64,000 nt of DNA from Bacteroidales bacterium (lineage in GTDB: Bacteria; Bacteroidota; Bacteroidia; Bacteroidales; Muribaculaceae). Positions 45,600-54,421 of this stretch are shown here, in pieces (position 1 is the first letter of the stretch; each line of letters begins with the position of its first letter). The notes below the pieces were generated by a model, which saw nothing but the letters and a program-made list of their open reading frames with translations, had not been told where the DNA came from and ran no database searches. Made by a program: the position numbers and the translations under genes. Where the stretch lies: assembly GCA_003150235.1 (NCBI GenBank), contig QAMW01000018.1:1-64000 (forward strand), given 5' to 3'.

Positions 45600-47003
45600 T
45601 TACATGTTGGTGTCTATAGCGACTGAGTCAAGCGGTATCTCGCGGCAGAAACGGAGTACCGACTCATCGGTCAGGAATTTCTGCAAATCGGCTATACAGC
45701 AGTCCTTGCGGTACTGGAAGTCGATGAATTTCTCGCAACATGAAAGGTAACTGTTGTACTCCTTCATGCGGGCGAGGCGGTTGTATTCGCCCACGCGGTT
45801 GTCGTAGGCGTTGCCGCGCAAGGTGAGATACTTTTTCAGTTCTTCCATGCGTCGGTATTCGCCGAGCGAAGCGTTGTTGTAGCGTTCGATGTCGAGGAGT
45901 ATGGCGTTGACCGCCTCCATTATGCGGGCGGCTATGTGCGACTCTTCGGCGGAGAGTATGTTGCGCTGCGCCCTGAGGGCGTCTTTCTTTTTCCAGAACT
46001 CAAACGAGAGCGGGATGGTAAACACCAGCCCCGCATCGACATTTGACGAGTTGGGGGCGTGAGGCCGGGTATAGTAGGAATAGCGTACAAACGGCGCGGC
46101 GTTGACCTCGGTCCAATAGCTTGTGTTTTTCTCCTGCTGTTCGAGCAGTTCCATCTGAAGCTGCAGCGTGGAGATGTCGGCTTGGGTCTTGCGCACGTGC
46201 TGCAGGTAGGCGGCGGTGTCGATTTCGACAAAGTAGCCGGCGGGGCGCGAGAGGTCGAGCGCGGGGAGATGCCTGCCGGGCAGCGATGCAAACATCCTTT
46301 CAGCCTCGGCTTTTTCATTTAATATCTGGAGCAGGTCGTCGCTGGGGATGTTTTCATTTTCCAGAAGATACATGTAGGCTGAGCTGAGCATGTTGAGGTT
46401 GCGGATGCGTTGCAGCAATACCCCTCCCATGAGCGAGTCGCTGTACTGGCGGAACGCTTCTTTCTGGCGCTCCACGAGCATTCCGAGGTCCTCCTTGTCG
46501 TAGGCGAGCTTGTCGATGCGTCCGCGCAGTTTCTGCTCATTGATTCTTCCCTGTCGCTTGAAAAGCGCGCTCTGGAAGGGATACCACCTTAGCTCCGCCT
46601 GGATTTTGCCCTTGTAGACTGAAACAGGGTCTTCCTCGTCCATGCCAAGGTCGCCGTCAAGGCGGTAGTAGGTCTGCCCGGTGAAGCGTAATCCGGTAAG
46701 GCTCTTGATTTCCCCGATTTCGGCTGCGGTGCGGCGGTCGATGGCGCGGTTGAGGTCGTCGCGTGTGGGGGATACGCCCGTTGTGGCTGTTGAGTCGGTG
46801 ACGCTAAGCGATGCCGGGCGGCTGCCGTCGCGGCTCCCGAATATGAGGGAGTCGAGATGCTCGAAGCGCTTGTCGAAATTGGCAAGAATCTCCATGCCGC
46901 GTTGATTCTGCGCCGATAGTCCGAATGAGAGCCGGGGGAGCAGCAAGATGACAACGAGACCCATTACCTGAAAAAGGGTTATGATATAGTTAGGTCGGTT
47001 CAT
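45600..47003 (-). CDS. TolC-like outer-membrane channel
   Basis: A 467-aa outer-membrane efflux-type protein. A signal sequence (IITLFQVMGLVVILLLPRLSFG) is followed by two long alpha-helical segments with beta strands between them, as in TolC (RQKEAFRQYSDSLM, AFVRYSYYT-like strand, VFTIPLSFEFW). I choose start 47003 (MNRPNY); 47018 is also possible. It is first in the operon and should form the export path with the fusion protein and the GT2 synthase. Confidence 0.8.
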   Translation of the reverse strand: MNRPNYIITLFQVMGLVVILLLPRLSFGLSAQNQRGMEILANFDKRFEHLDSLIFGSRDGSRPASLSVTDSTATTGVSPTRDDLNRAIDRRTAAEIGEIKSLTGLRFTGQTYYRLDGDLGMDEEDPVSVYKGKIQAELRWYPFQSALFKRQGRINEQKLRGRIDKLAYDKEDLGMLVERQKEAFRQYSDSLMGGVLLQRIRNLNMLSSAYMYLLENENIPSDDLLQILNEKAEAERMFASLPGRHLPALDLSRPAGYFVEIDTAAYLQHVRKTQADISTLQLQMELLEQQEKNTSYWTEVNAAPFVRYSYYTRPHAPNSSNVDAGLVFTIPLSFEFWKKKDALRAQRNILSAEESHIAARIMEAVNAILLDIERYNNASLGEYRRMEELKKYLTLRGNAYDNRVGEYNRLARMKEYNSYLSCCEKFIDFQYRKDCCIADLQKFLTDESVLRFCREIPLDSVAIDTNM

Positions 47004-47115
47004 TACAGTCAGGTTCATAAATGATGCCGTTTCGCAGACCGATGTCACGATTGATGGCAGGCACTTATAAATATTAAGGTTAGTTGATGCAGGACATTTC
47101 TTTAATTACTATCTA

Positions 47116-47146
47116 CAAAGATAAAGAGAAAAATTTATTTTATCAA
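47116..47146 (-). promoter_or_regulatory. Promoter of the exopolysaccharide operon
   Basis: TTG (47146-47144), 20 bases, TATCTTTG (47123-47116) on the minus strand. It would drive the TolC-like, fusion, TackOD1-like, GT2 and dehydrogenase genes as one transcript ending near 39834. Confidence 0.65.
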
Positions 47147-47232
47147 TAGTGTTCGGCGCAACCGGGCATGTTTTTGAGATTATTTATTTGATTTGATGGG
47201 CGTTTATTGATTTTTATGGATTTAAAGCGATA

Positions 47233-47259
47233 TTGAATGGGTATAAATATGTAAATTTG
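47233..47259 (+). promoter_or_regulatory. Probable PBP1A promoter
   Basis: TAAATTTG at 47252-47259 is a full -7 match; the TTG at 47233-47235 is only 16 bases away, shorter than usual. It is 30 bases before the start codon, and divergent from the exopolysaccharide promoter. Confidence 0.5.
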
Positions 47260-47289
47260 CACCAAATTCATCAAGAGTAACCTTACTGC

Positions 47290-49671
47290 ATGAGCGATTC
47301 TAATAACAACGATAAGCCAAGACGCAGCCGCAATGGTATCATAGCCGCTATGTGGGCGGTGTTTGTATTTATTGTCGGTGCGGTATTTTTCTTTTTCTTC
47401 CTTATATATAACGGGGTGATAGGCTACATGCCACCTATCGAGGAGCTTAAGAATCCGAAAGACCGTTTTGCCTCGGTGGTGTATTCCGCCGACGGAGAGG
47501 AACTCGGCAGGTATTTCGCCAACACGGGCAACAGGGTGTATGTCGAGTTTGACGATATCTCCCAGAATGTCATCGACGCGCTTATCGCTACGGAGGATTC
47601 GCGTTTTGAGGAACATTCCGGCATCGATGTGCGCGCTCTCGGGCGTGTCGCCGTGAAGACCCTCGTGCTGCATCAGAAAAATGCCGGGGGCGGCTCGACC
47701 ATTACCCAGCAGCTTGCCAAGCAGCTTTATTCGCCATCATCCGACGGATTGCTCGAACGCGCGCTGCAAAAGCCTATCGAGTGGATGATAGCGGTGAAAC
47801 TGGAGCGTTGTTACTCCAAGGATGAGATTATAAAGATGTATCTCAACCAGTTTGACTTCCTTTACAACGCGGTCGGCATCAAGTCGGCGGCTTACGTGTA
47901 TTTCGGCAAGGATCCCAAGGATCTGAACGTCCAGGAGGCGGCTACCCTCGTCGGCATGGTGAAGAATCCCTCTTATTATAATCCCGTGAGAAAGCCGGAA
48001 CGTACACGCGAACGCCGCAATGTGGTGCTGGAGCAGATGTATAAGAATGACATGCTGACCGAGGCTGAGCTTGATTCGCTGAAGCAGCTGCCGCTTGTGC
48101 TCGATTTCCATAAGGTCGACCATAAGGAAGGGCTTGCGCCATATTTCCGCGAGGAACTGCGCCGTGTATTGAGGGCTAAGAAACCTGTGCGCTCCGACTA
48201 TCATGGCTGGGAGCAGCAGAAGTTTGTCGACGATTCGATTGCCTGGGAGACCAATCCTTTGTTTGGCTGGATTGAGAAAAATCCGAAGCCCGACGGCTCG
48301 AAATATGACATTTATACCGACGGCTTGAAGATTTATACTACCATCGACTCTCGTATGCAGCGTTATGCCGAGGACGCTGTCGTGCAGCATCTCGGAAAGA
48401 CGCTTCAGCCAAGTTTCTTCCGCGAGAAGCGCGGTGTGAAAGGTGCGCCGTACACTACCAACCGCGAGGAGCTATCTTCTTCGCAGCTTGACGCGCTTAT
48501 AAAGAAAGGCATGAAGCAGAGCGACCGCTGGTACACGATGAAAAAGGCGGGCTACTCCGAGGAGGAGATAACGAAGGCGTTCAACACACCGGTTGAGATG
48601 AAGGTGTTTTCTTACGCCGGTACGGTAGATACAGTGATGACTCCGATGGACTCGATTCTGTACAACAAGCATTTCCTGCGCGCCGGATTCATGTCGATGG
48701 ATCCTGTCACGGGTCATGTGAAGGCATACGTCGGCGGCCCTAACTTCGCCTTCTTCCAGTATGACATGGTGTCGACCGGACGCCGTCAGATCGGATCTAC
48801 AATCAAGCCGTTCCTCTATACTTACGCGATGGAGGAGGGCTACACGCCCTGTGACCAGTTTCTTAACGAGCAGCCGGTAATTTATGACGAGCTTGGAAGG
48901 CCCTGGGCACCACGAAACTCAGGTAGCGCGCGTGTGGGCGAGATGGTCGACATACGCTGGGCGCTCACCAACTCTAACAACTGGATATCGGCGCGCCTCA
49001 TGAGCCAGCTCTCGCCGGCGACACTTGTGCGCAACATGCACAATTTCGGTATCACCAACCATCTCGACCCGGTTATCGCGCTGTGTCTCGGTCCGTGTGA
49101 TGTGTCGGTAAAGGAGATGGTGACTGCATATTCGGCGTTTGCAAACAAGGGTATGCGTGTCGACCCGCTGTTTGTGACCGCCATAGCCGACAATAACGGC
49201 AATATTATCTCTGAATTTGCTCCGAAACATACCGAGGTGATAAGTTCCGACGCTTATTACAAGATACTCTCCATATTGCTGAATGTGGTTGACGGCGGTA
49301 CCGGTAACCGTCTGCGCCGCGCCCCTTACGGGCTGACCGCACAGATGGGAGGCAAGACCGGTACGACCAACTCCAACTCCGACGGCTGGTTCATGGGCTT
49401 TACCCCGCAGCTTGTGTCGGGTGTGTGGGTCGGCGGCGAGGAGCGTTACATCCACTTCAACGGCATGGCTATGGGACAGGGTGCGTCAATGGCGCTTCCT
49501 ATCTACGGCTTATACATGAAAAAAGTGTACGGTGACCCGACTTTGCCTTACAGCCAGGAGGTAAGATTTGATTTCCCTGCCGACCTTGACCTGTGTGCCA
49601 AGGAGTATTTCGGCGAATTTGTCGACGAGTCCGATTCCACGCAGGAAAGTATCGAGGGTGTATTTGACTGA
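47290..49671 (+). CDS. Penicillin-binding protein 1A (bifunctional)
   Basis: A 793-aa inner-membrane peptidoglycan synthase. Membrane helix at 21-43; GT51 glycosyltransferase with catalytic Glu102 (ATEDSRFEEHSG) and GGSTITQQLAKQLY; transpeptidase with GSTIKPF (SxxK), SNN (SxN) and GGKTGTT (KTG). Full length with a short acidic C-terminal tail. Stand-alone gene with its own promoter; a perfect inverted repeat follows it. Confidence 0.95.
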   Translation: MSDSNNNDKPRRSRNGIIAAMWAVFVFIVGAVFFFFFLIYNGVIGYMPPIEELKNPKDRFASVVYSADGEELGRYFANTGNRVYVEFDDISQNVIDALIATEDSRFEEHSGIDVRALGRVAVKTLVLHQKNAGGGSTITQQLAKQLYSPSSDGLLERALQKPIEWMIAVKLERCYSKDEIIKMYLNQFDFLYNAVGIKSAAYVYFGKDPKDLNVQEAATLVGMVKNPSYYNPVRKPERTRERRNVVLEQMYKNDMLTEAELDSLKQLPLVLDFHKVDHKEGLAPYFREELRRVLRAKKPVRSDYHGWEQQKFVDDSIAWETNPLFGWIEKNPKPDGSKYDIYTDGLKIYTTIDSRMQRYAEDAVVQHLGKTLQPSFFREKRGVKGAPYTTNREELSSSQLDALIKKGMKQSDRWYTMKKAGYSEEEITKAFNTPVEMKVFSYAGTVDTVMTPMDSILYNKHFLRAGFMSMDPVTGHVKAYVGGPNFAFFQYDMVSTGRRQIGSTIKPFLYTYAMEEGYTPCDQFLNEQPVIYDELGRPWAPRNSGSARVGEMVDIRWALTNSNNWISARLMSQLSPATLVRNMHNFGITNHLDPVIALCLGPCDVSVKEMVTAYSAFANKGMRVDPLFVTAIADNNGNIISEFAPKHTEVISSDAYYKILSILLNVVDGGTGNRLRRAPYGLTAQMGGKTGTTNSNSDGWFMGFTPQLVSGVWVGGEERYIHFNGMAMGQGASMALPIYGLYMKKVYGDPTLPYSQEVRFDFPADLDLCAKEYFGEFVDESDSTQESIEGVFD

Positions 49672-49678
49672 TGGTAAA

Positions 49679-49704
49679 TAATTATGGATTTATTTCCATA
49701 ATTA
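49679..49704. promoter_or_regulatory. Perfect 10-bp inverted repeat after PBP1A
   Basis: TAATTATGGA and TCCATAATTA flank a six-base loop. It lies 7 bases after the stop and 64 before the next start. It could be a weak terminator or a protein-binding site for the downstream carboxylase gene; the sequence does not decide. Confidence 0.55.
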
Positions 49705-49767
49705 ACGATTTTCAGTTAACTTTGCCTGCCTTAATTGGTAACCTTGTAACTCATAGTTTTTAAAGGT

Positions 49768-51624
49768 ATGGAACAAAAGAAATTGAAAATTCGTGATCTC
49801 ACGATGCGTGACGGCCAGCAGTCTCTTTTTGCCACACGCATGACCCAATCAAGTATCGACCGACTTTTGCCGCTTTATGAAAATGCCGGTTTTTATATAA
49901 TGGAAGTGTGGGGCGGTGCAGTCCCCGACTCCGTGATGCGTTATCTCGACGAGTCGCCATGGGAGCGACTTCGTAAGGCAAGCGCTGCGATGAAGGGCAA
50001 GTCGCTTCTGTCGGCTCTTTCCCGCGGCAGAAACCTCTTCGGCTATGTGCCATATCCCGATTCTGTGCTTGAGGGCTTCTACAAGGAGGCTATCAAGAAT
50101 GGTCTTAACGTGATGCGTATATTTGACGCGCTCAACGACCTTGACAATGTGAAGGAGTCCATCCGCATGATTAATGAACTTGGCGGAATACCCGACGGTG
50201 CGGTATGCTATACCGTCGACCCTAAGGAGGAAGAGCCTTCAGGATTTTTCTCGCGCCTTTTCGCCAAGAAGCCTGAAAAGATATTCACCGACGAGTATTT
50301 TGTGGAAAAGGCAAAGGCTATGGAGGCTTACGGCGCGAAGATTATCACCTTGAAGGATATGGCTGGTCTTGTCAATCCTTCGCGCATAGCGTCGCTTATG
50401 CCGAAGCTAAAGGCGGCTCTGACCGTTCCTGTCGATTTCCATACCCACTGTACGCCCGGTTACGGTCTTGCTTCGTCGCTCATGGCGATGATTCACGGTG
50501 TCGACATCCTGGATACAAACATCTGGTGGTTTGGCGGCGGCTCGGCAGCTCCCGCGCTTGAATTGATATATGTGTTTGCCGGCAAGCTCGGTATTGAGGT
50601 TGAGGTCAACATGGAGGCTGTAGGCAAGATACGCAAGGAGCTGCGCACAGTGCGCGAGGAGCTTCATGATTTCGATCTTGTGAAGTCGTTCCCGAAAGAT
50701 TTCGACCCTCTCACAGACAAACTTCCCGCCGATGTCGACGAGCAGTTTGACCGCGCTATCCGTGCCGCAAAGGCGAATGATGAGGAAGCGCTTCTCGACG
50801 CATGTCACGCTATCGAGGCATATTTCGGATTCCCCAAGCCCAATCTTCTTGTAAAGGAGGCTGAGGTGCCGGGCGGTATGTACTCCAACATGGTGGCACA
50901 GCTGAAGGCTCTCCAGGCTGAGGATCTTCTTGACGACGCCATGCGCCTTATCCCGAAGGTGCGTCGCGATGCCGGTCTGGTGCCGTTGGTTACACCTACC
51001 AGTCAGATTGTCGGCAGTCAGGCTGTCAGTGTGGCTCTTGACCGCAAGAAAGGCAATTCCGATTATTCCAATCCTTCCAACCAGTTTATCTCGCTTGTGA
51101 AGGGTGAGTATGGTCACACACCTATACCTGTCGACCCCGCGTTCCGCGAGAAGATTACCGGTTCCGCCGAGGAGAAGGCTTACGATGTGACTAAATACAA
51201 GAAGCCGGAAAATCCCGTGTTGCCCGAATATGATGGCGTGAAGCTCGCTTCCAACGATGAGGAATACCTGCTTCTCGAACTGCTTCCAACCGTTGCAAAC
51301 GGCTTCCTCAAGCGCCGCCGCGCCGAGGAGTGGGAGAAGGCAAATGCCGAGAAGGCGAAAGCTGCTGCCCCTGTCGAGGAAGCTCCCGCCGAGCCTGAAG
51401 AGCCTATAACCGGCGAGGTGCTTTCAGCGCCGATGGGCGGAAAGGTGATTGACGTGCATTTCAAGAAAGGCGACAAGGTGAAGCCGGGCGACGTGATTCT
51501 CGTCTACGAGGCAATGAAGATGGAAAATGATGTCGAGGCTGAGAAAGAGGCTGTCATAAAGCGCATCTTCGTAAAACCGGGCGATATCGTCGGCACCGAG
51601 GCACCGCTCGTAGAGTTTGAATGA
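49768..51624 (+). CDS. Biotin-dependent oxaloacetate decarboxylase/pyruvate carboxylase alpha-type subunit
   Basis: A 618-aa protein: carboxyltransferase domain (TMRDGQQSLFATRM, metal ligands in DFHTHCTPGYG), a conserved carboxylase region, a Glu/Ala/Pro-rich linker (about 510-545) and a biotinyl domain with Lys584 in EAMKMEN. It acts on oxaloacetate or pyruvate in C4 metabolism, often with membrane beta and gamma subunits; none are seen here, so the partner is elsewhere. A TAACTTTG box lies at 49717-49724. Confidence 0.9.
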   Translation: MEQKKLKIRDLTMRDGQQSLFATRMTQSSIDRLLPLYENAGFYIMEVWGGAVPDSVMRYLDESPWERLRKASAAMKGKSLLSALSRGRNLFGYVPYPDSVLEGFYKEAIKNGLNVMRIFDALNDLDNVKESIRMINELGGIPDGAVCYTVDPKEEEPSGFFSRLFAKKPEKIFTDEYFVEKAKAMEAYGAKIITLKDMAGLVNPSRIASLMPKLKAALTVPVDFHTHCTPGYGLASSLMAMIHGVDILDTNIWWFGGGSAAPALELIYVFAGKLGIEVEVNMEAVGKIRKELRTVREELHDFDLVKSFPKDFDPLTDKLPADVDEQFDRAIRAAKANDEEALLDACHAIEAYFGFPKPNLLVKEAEVPGGMYSNMVAQLKALQAEDLLDDAMRLIPKVRRDAGLVPLVTPTSQIVGSQAVSVALDRKKGNSDYSNPSNQFISLVKGEYGHTPIPVDPAFREKITGSAEEKAYDVTKYKKPENPVLPEYDGVKLASNDEEYLLLELLPTVANGFLKRRRAEEWEKANAEKAKAAAPVEEAPAEPEEPITGEVLSAPMGGKVIDVHFKKGDKVKPGDVILVYEAMKMENDVEAEKEAVIKRIFVKPGDIVGTEAPLVEFE

Positions 51625-51650
51625 TACGGCTCAAAAATCTTGCCGAAAGT

Positions 51651-51681
51651 TTTGTCAGGTGACAAGAAATGCGTAAATTTG
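51651..51681 (+). promoter_or_regulatory. Promoter of L31 gene
   Basis: TTTG (51651-51654), exactly 19 bases, TAAATTTG (51674-51681): full consensus. The leader is about 65 bases. Confidence 0.85.
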
Positions 51682-51754
51682 CAAGCCATTACAAATTTGC
51701 GCCTTACCAGCGTGATTTTGAACAGTTTGAATAATATATAAAAAATAAACCGAT

Positions 51755-52012
51755 ATGAAAGAAGGACTTCATCCCTCAAACTACCGTGAAGTAGTATTTA
51801 AGGATATGTCAAACGAGGAAATTTTCATCACTCGTTCGACCGTTGCAGCTAAGGAGACTATCGAAGTTGACGGTGTTACTTATCCGCTGGTAAAGCTTGA
51901 AATCACCAGCTCTTCTCACCCGTTCTTCACCGGCAAGCAGAAGCTCGTCGACACCGCAGGTCGCGTCGACAAGTTCATGAGCCGCTACGGCAATCGTAAG
52001 AAAGTTAAGTAA
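51755..52012 (+). CDS. rpmE2: Ribosomal protein L31, type B
   Basis: An 85-aa L31 without the zinc-binding cysteines of type A: MKEGLHPSNYREVVF and SSHPFFTGKQKLVDTAGRVDKF are diagnostic. The cysteine-free form is used when zinc is short in bacteria that have both types; here it may be the only copy. It has its own promoter and terminator. Confidence 0.97.
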   Translation: MKEGLHPSNYREVVFKDMSNEEIFITRSTVAAKETIEVDGVTYPLVKLEITSSSHPFFTGKQKLVDTAGRVDKFMSRYGNRKKVK

Positions 52013-52035
52013 TACATCTTTCCACGACCTTTTAC

Positions 52036-52072
52036 AAGCGGGCATCGCCTTTGTGGGGATGCCCGCTTTGCT
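52036..52072 (+). terminator. L31 terminator
   Basis: AAGCGGGCATC pairs with GATGCCCGCTT around a 12-base loop, then TTGCTGTC. It overlaps the longer frame of the next gene and argues for that gene's start at 52089. Confidence 0.75.
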
Positions 52073-52088
52073 GTCTATTCTGCCTTAT

Positions 52089-53780
52089 ATGAAAAAATAC
52101 CGTCTACACAGTCTGCTCCCCGCACTGCTGATGATTATCTCAGCGGTGGCTTGCCGCGATGTCAACGAAAATGCGCTCGTGACCGCCGAAAATCTTATGA
52201 TGGAGCATCCCGACAGCGCACTTTCTATCCTGGAGTCAATCGATGGCTCTTGTCTCACCGGCGAACTTCAGGCGCGTCACGCACTCTTGCTGTCGCAGGC
52301 TTATGATAAAAACTATATCGACCTCACTTCCGACTCACTCATTTCCATCGCCACCGACTACTACGAAAAGCATGGCAACAATCGCTATCGCCTGATGGCG
52401 TATTTGTATAAAGGTATTGTGCAATATAATGCCAAAGACTATACTAAGAGTATTGTTAGTCTTACTATGGCGGAAAGCATTGCACAGCAACTCAATGACT
52501 GCCTTTATCTGGGTCGCATTTATAATACAATGGGTGATTTATATAATGCGACATATAATGCTGATGCTCAACTTCAATGTCGGAAATTGGCAGTAGAGCA
52601 ATTTGATAAAGTCTCAGACAAGGAATATTATAAGTGGGCTGTGCTTGAATTGGCAACTGCATATACTGATGCGGGTGAGCCGGATAAATGTTTGGATATA
52701 TTGGATTCTCTTGTTGGCGTATCCGGTAATGATTTGCTATTTGCCGCAGATTGTATGGAGGCTGCTATAACACCACTCATAAGGACAGGGAATTATGGTG
52801 AGGCTAAAATTGTAATTGATTCATTAGAAAGGATTCCATCATACATTTTAAGTGCTAATAACAATGCTAATCTTGTGAGATGCTATCTAAGTTCTGGGCA
52901 ACTTGATTCGGCATTGATTATTCTGAATCAGTTGAAAAAGGCAGCTGTTGACAATGATTCTATGGCAATAAAGTTTGCTTGGATTGATTATTACGAGAGT
53001 ATGAGCGATTTCGAGTCGGCATATAATGCATTGAAAAATACCGATATATATCAAGATTCGATAGTTCGTGATGTTTTGCGGCAATCTGTAGTTTATGCTC
53101 AGCGTGATTTTTATGTCCATGAAAATCTAAGAAAGGAAGAAGAACGTAGAGCTATGTTTATATATGTAATTGGTGGGTGTGTAATTATAATATTGGCAGT
53201 TATATGGATTGTTTGTTATTATAGAAGAAGGGTGAGAAAAAAGGATCTGGAAATAAACCGAATTATGGGTGACGTCAGTGATATTTCAAAGACTGTATTT
53301 TCTCAGAAAAACTTACTGTCATCCATTCAATCGGATTTTGATAGACAACATCTTCAGTTAGTTAACTTATATTCCGGAATTGAGAATCTTTATGAGACAC
53401 AATTTAAGATTATAAATAATATTTGTTATCAGTATTTTGAAAATCAAGGGAGTGAGAAGATAAAGCATTTATTGTATGTTGAGGTTTTAAAGAACATAGA
53501 AATAATGCGAAATTCTAAATATATAGAAAAGTTGGAATGCTTAGTTAACAACTATAGGTCGGATGTCATATCCAAACTTAGATGTCAGTTTCCTAATATG
53601 AAGGAGGATGATGTGCGATTTTTGATTTACTTATTTGCCGGATTTTCTTTTCGATCTATATGTCTATTTATGAATGTTACGGTTGGAAATTACTATAATA
53701 AACGAACTCGCTTGAAGGCTAAAATTGCATCATCAAACGTCAAAGATAGAGCGTTATTTTTGGAGATGTTTACTAAATAG
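52089..53780 (+). CDS. TPR membrane regulator with C-terminal helix-turn-helix-like domain
   Basis: A 563-aa protein. The N-terminus has a lipobox-like signal (IISAVAC, Cys22), then periplasmic tetratricopeptide-type helical repeats (about 30-345), a membrane helix at 356-378, a coiled coil, and a C-terminal helical domain (VRFLIYLFAGFSFRSICLFM, VTVGNYYNKRTRLKAKI) like the degenerate LuxR-type HTH of Bacteroidetes TPR regulators. This layout suggests signalling across the inner membrane to DNA. The first 340 bases are GC-rich; the rest is AT-rich, like the genes that follow, so the gene looks mosaic. Targets may be the secreted proteins just downstream. Confidence 0.75.
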   Translation: MKKYRLHSLLPALLMIISAVACRDVNENALVTAENLMMEHPDSALSILESIDGSCLTGELQARHALLLSQAYDKNYIDLTSDSLISIATDYYEKHGNNRYRLMAYLYKGIVQYNAKDYTKSIVSLTMAESIAQQLNDCLYLGRIYNTMGDLYNATYNADAQLQCRKLAVEQFDKVSDKEYYKWAVLELATAYTDAGEPDKCLDILDSLVGVSGNDLLFAADCMEAAITPLIRTGNYGEAKIVIDSLERIPSYILSANNNANLVRCYLSSGQLDSALIILNQLKKAAVDNDSMAIKFAWIDYYESMSDFESAYNALKNTDIYQDSIVRDVLRQSVVYAQRDFYVHENLRKEEERRAMFIYVIGGCVIIILAVIWIVCYYRRRVRKKDLEINRIMGDVSDISKTVFSQKNLLSSIQSDFDRQHLQLVNLYSGIENLYETQFKIINNICYQYFENQGSEKIKHLLYVEVLKNIEIMRNSKYIEKLECLVNNYRSDVISKLRCQFPNMKEDDVRFLIYLFAGFSFRSICLFMNVTVGNYYNKRTRLKAKIASSNVKDRALFLEMFTK

Positions 53781-53991
53781 CTGGTTCTTAGATAATTGCG
53801 TTGTATTAATCAGTGGATTTTGTAATAGCCTGGATAACAACTTCTTAGGTTGTGATAATAAATGCATTTTCTGTCTTGTCTCAATGAGCTGATTGTTAGC
53901 TGTTTATGATGGGGAGCGATAAGAAATTGTAAGCTCTGAAAGTGTGGCTATAATTGTATTTGTCTATAATTTTGTGATAAAAATTTAGACA

Positions 53992-54363
53992 ATGAAAAAA
54001 TTTTTATTATTAATTTTTGTGATTTTGTTCTCCTCGGGATATTTTTTTGTGGAGGCAAAGGATGATTCGAATCCTATAGTTTTTGAGAGAAGACACCCCA
54101 ATAGGAAATGAATGCCGCCAATTTCAACTAGTCAAGACTCCAGCGTTTATGCTTTATTAAGTGAAACTTGTGTGGAATTATATGTGGAAATTCCAGAAGA
54201 TATGATTCAAGTTGTCGTGACTGATGAAGATGAGAATGTTATTTTTGAAATTGTGACATCTTCAGGTTGCACGGAATTGGATTTACCTGATCAGGGCATA
54301 TACTTGATTAGTGTGATTACGCTTCATAATGGAATATATGAAGGTTATGTAGGCATGGATTAG
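53992..54363 (+). pseudogene. Small secreted DUF3244-like protein, interrupted by in-frame TGA
   Basis: ATG 53992 opens a frame with a signal peptide (MKKFLLLIFVILFSSGYFFV) that ends at TGA 54109-54111; the same frame goes on at ATG 54112 with PPISTSQDSSVYALLS and MIQVVVTDEDENVIFEI, the pattern of DUF3244 single-domain secreted proteins. One product of 123 residues is expected if the TGA were, for example, CGA. As written, the second part lacks a signal peptide. It sits 211 bases after the TPR regulator; that gap holds no gene and only a weak TAATTTTG box. Confidence 0.7.
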
Positions 54364-54421
54364 GGAGTGGAAAGTATGGAAAATATCGGACTTTATGATT
54401 AATTTATTAATATTTTATGCA

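Noticed and set aside
45385..54111. Genetic code with reassigned TAG or TGA
   Set aside because: Other genes end normally with TAA, TAG or TGA, so reassignment does not fit.
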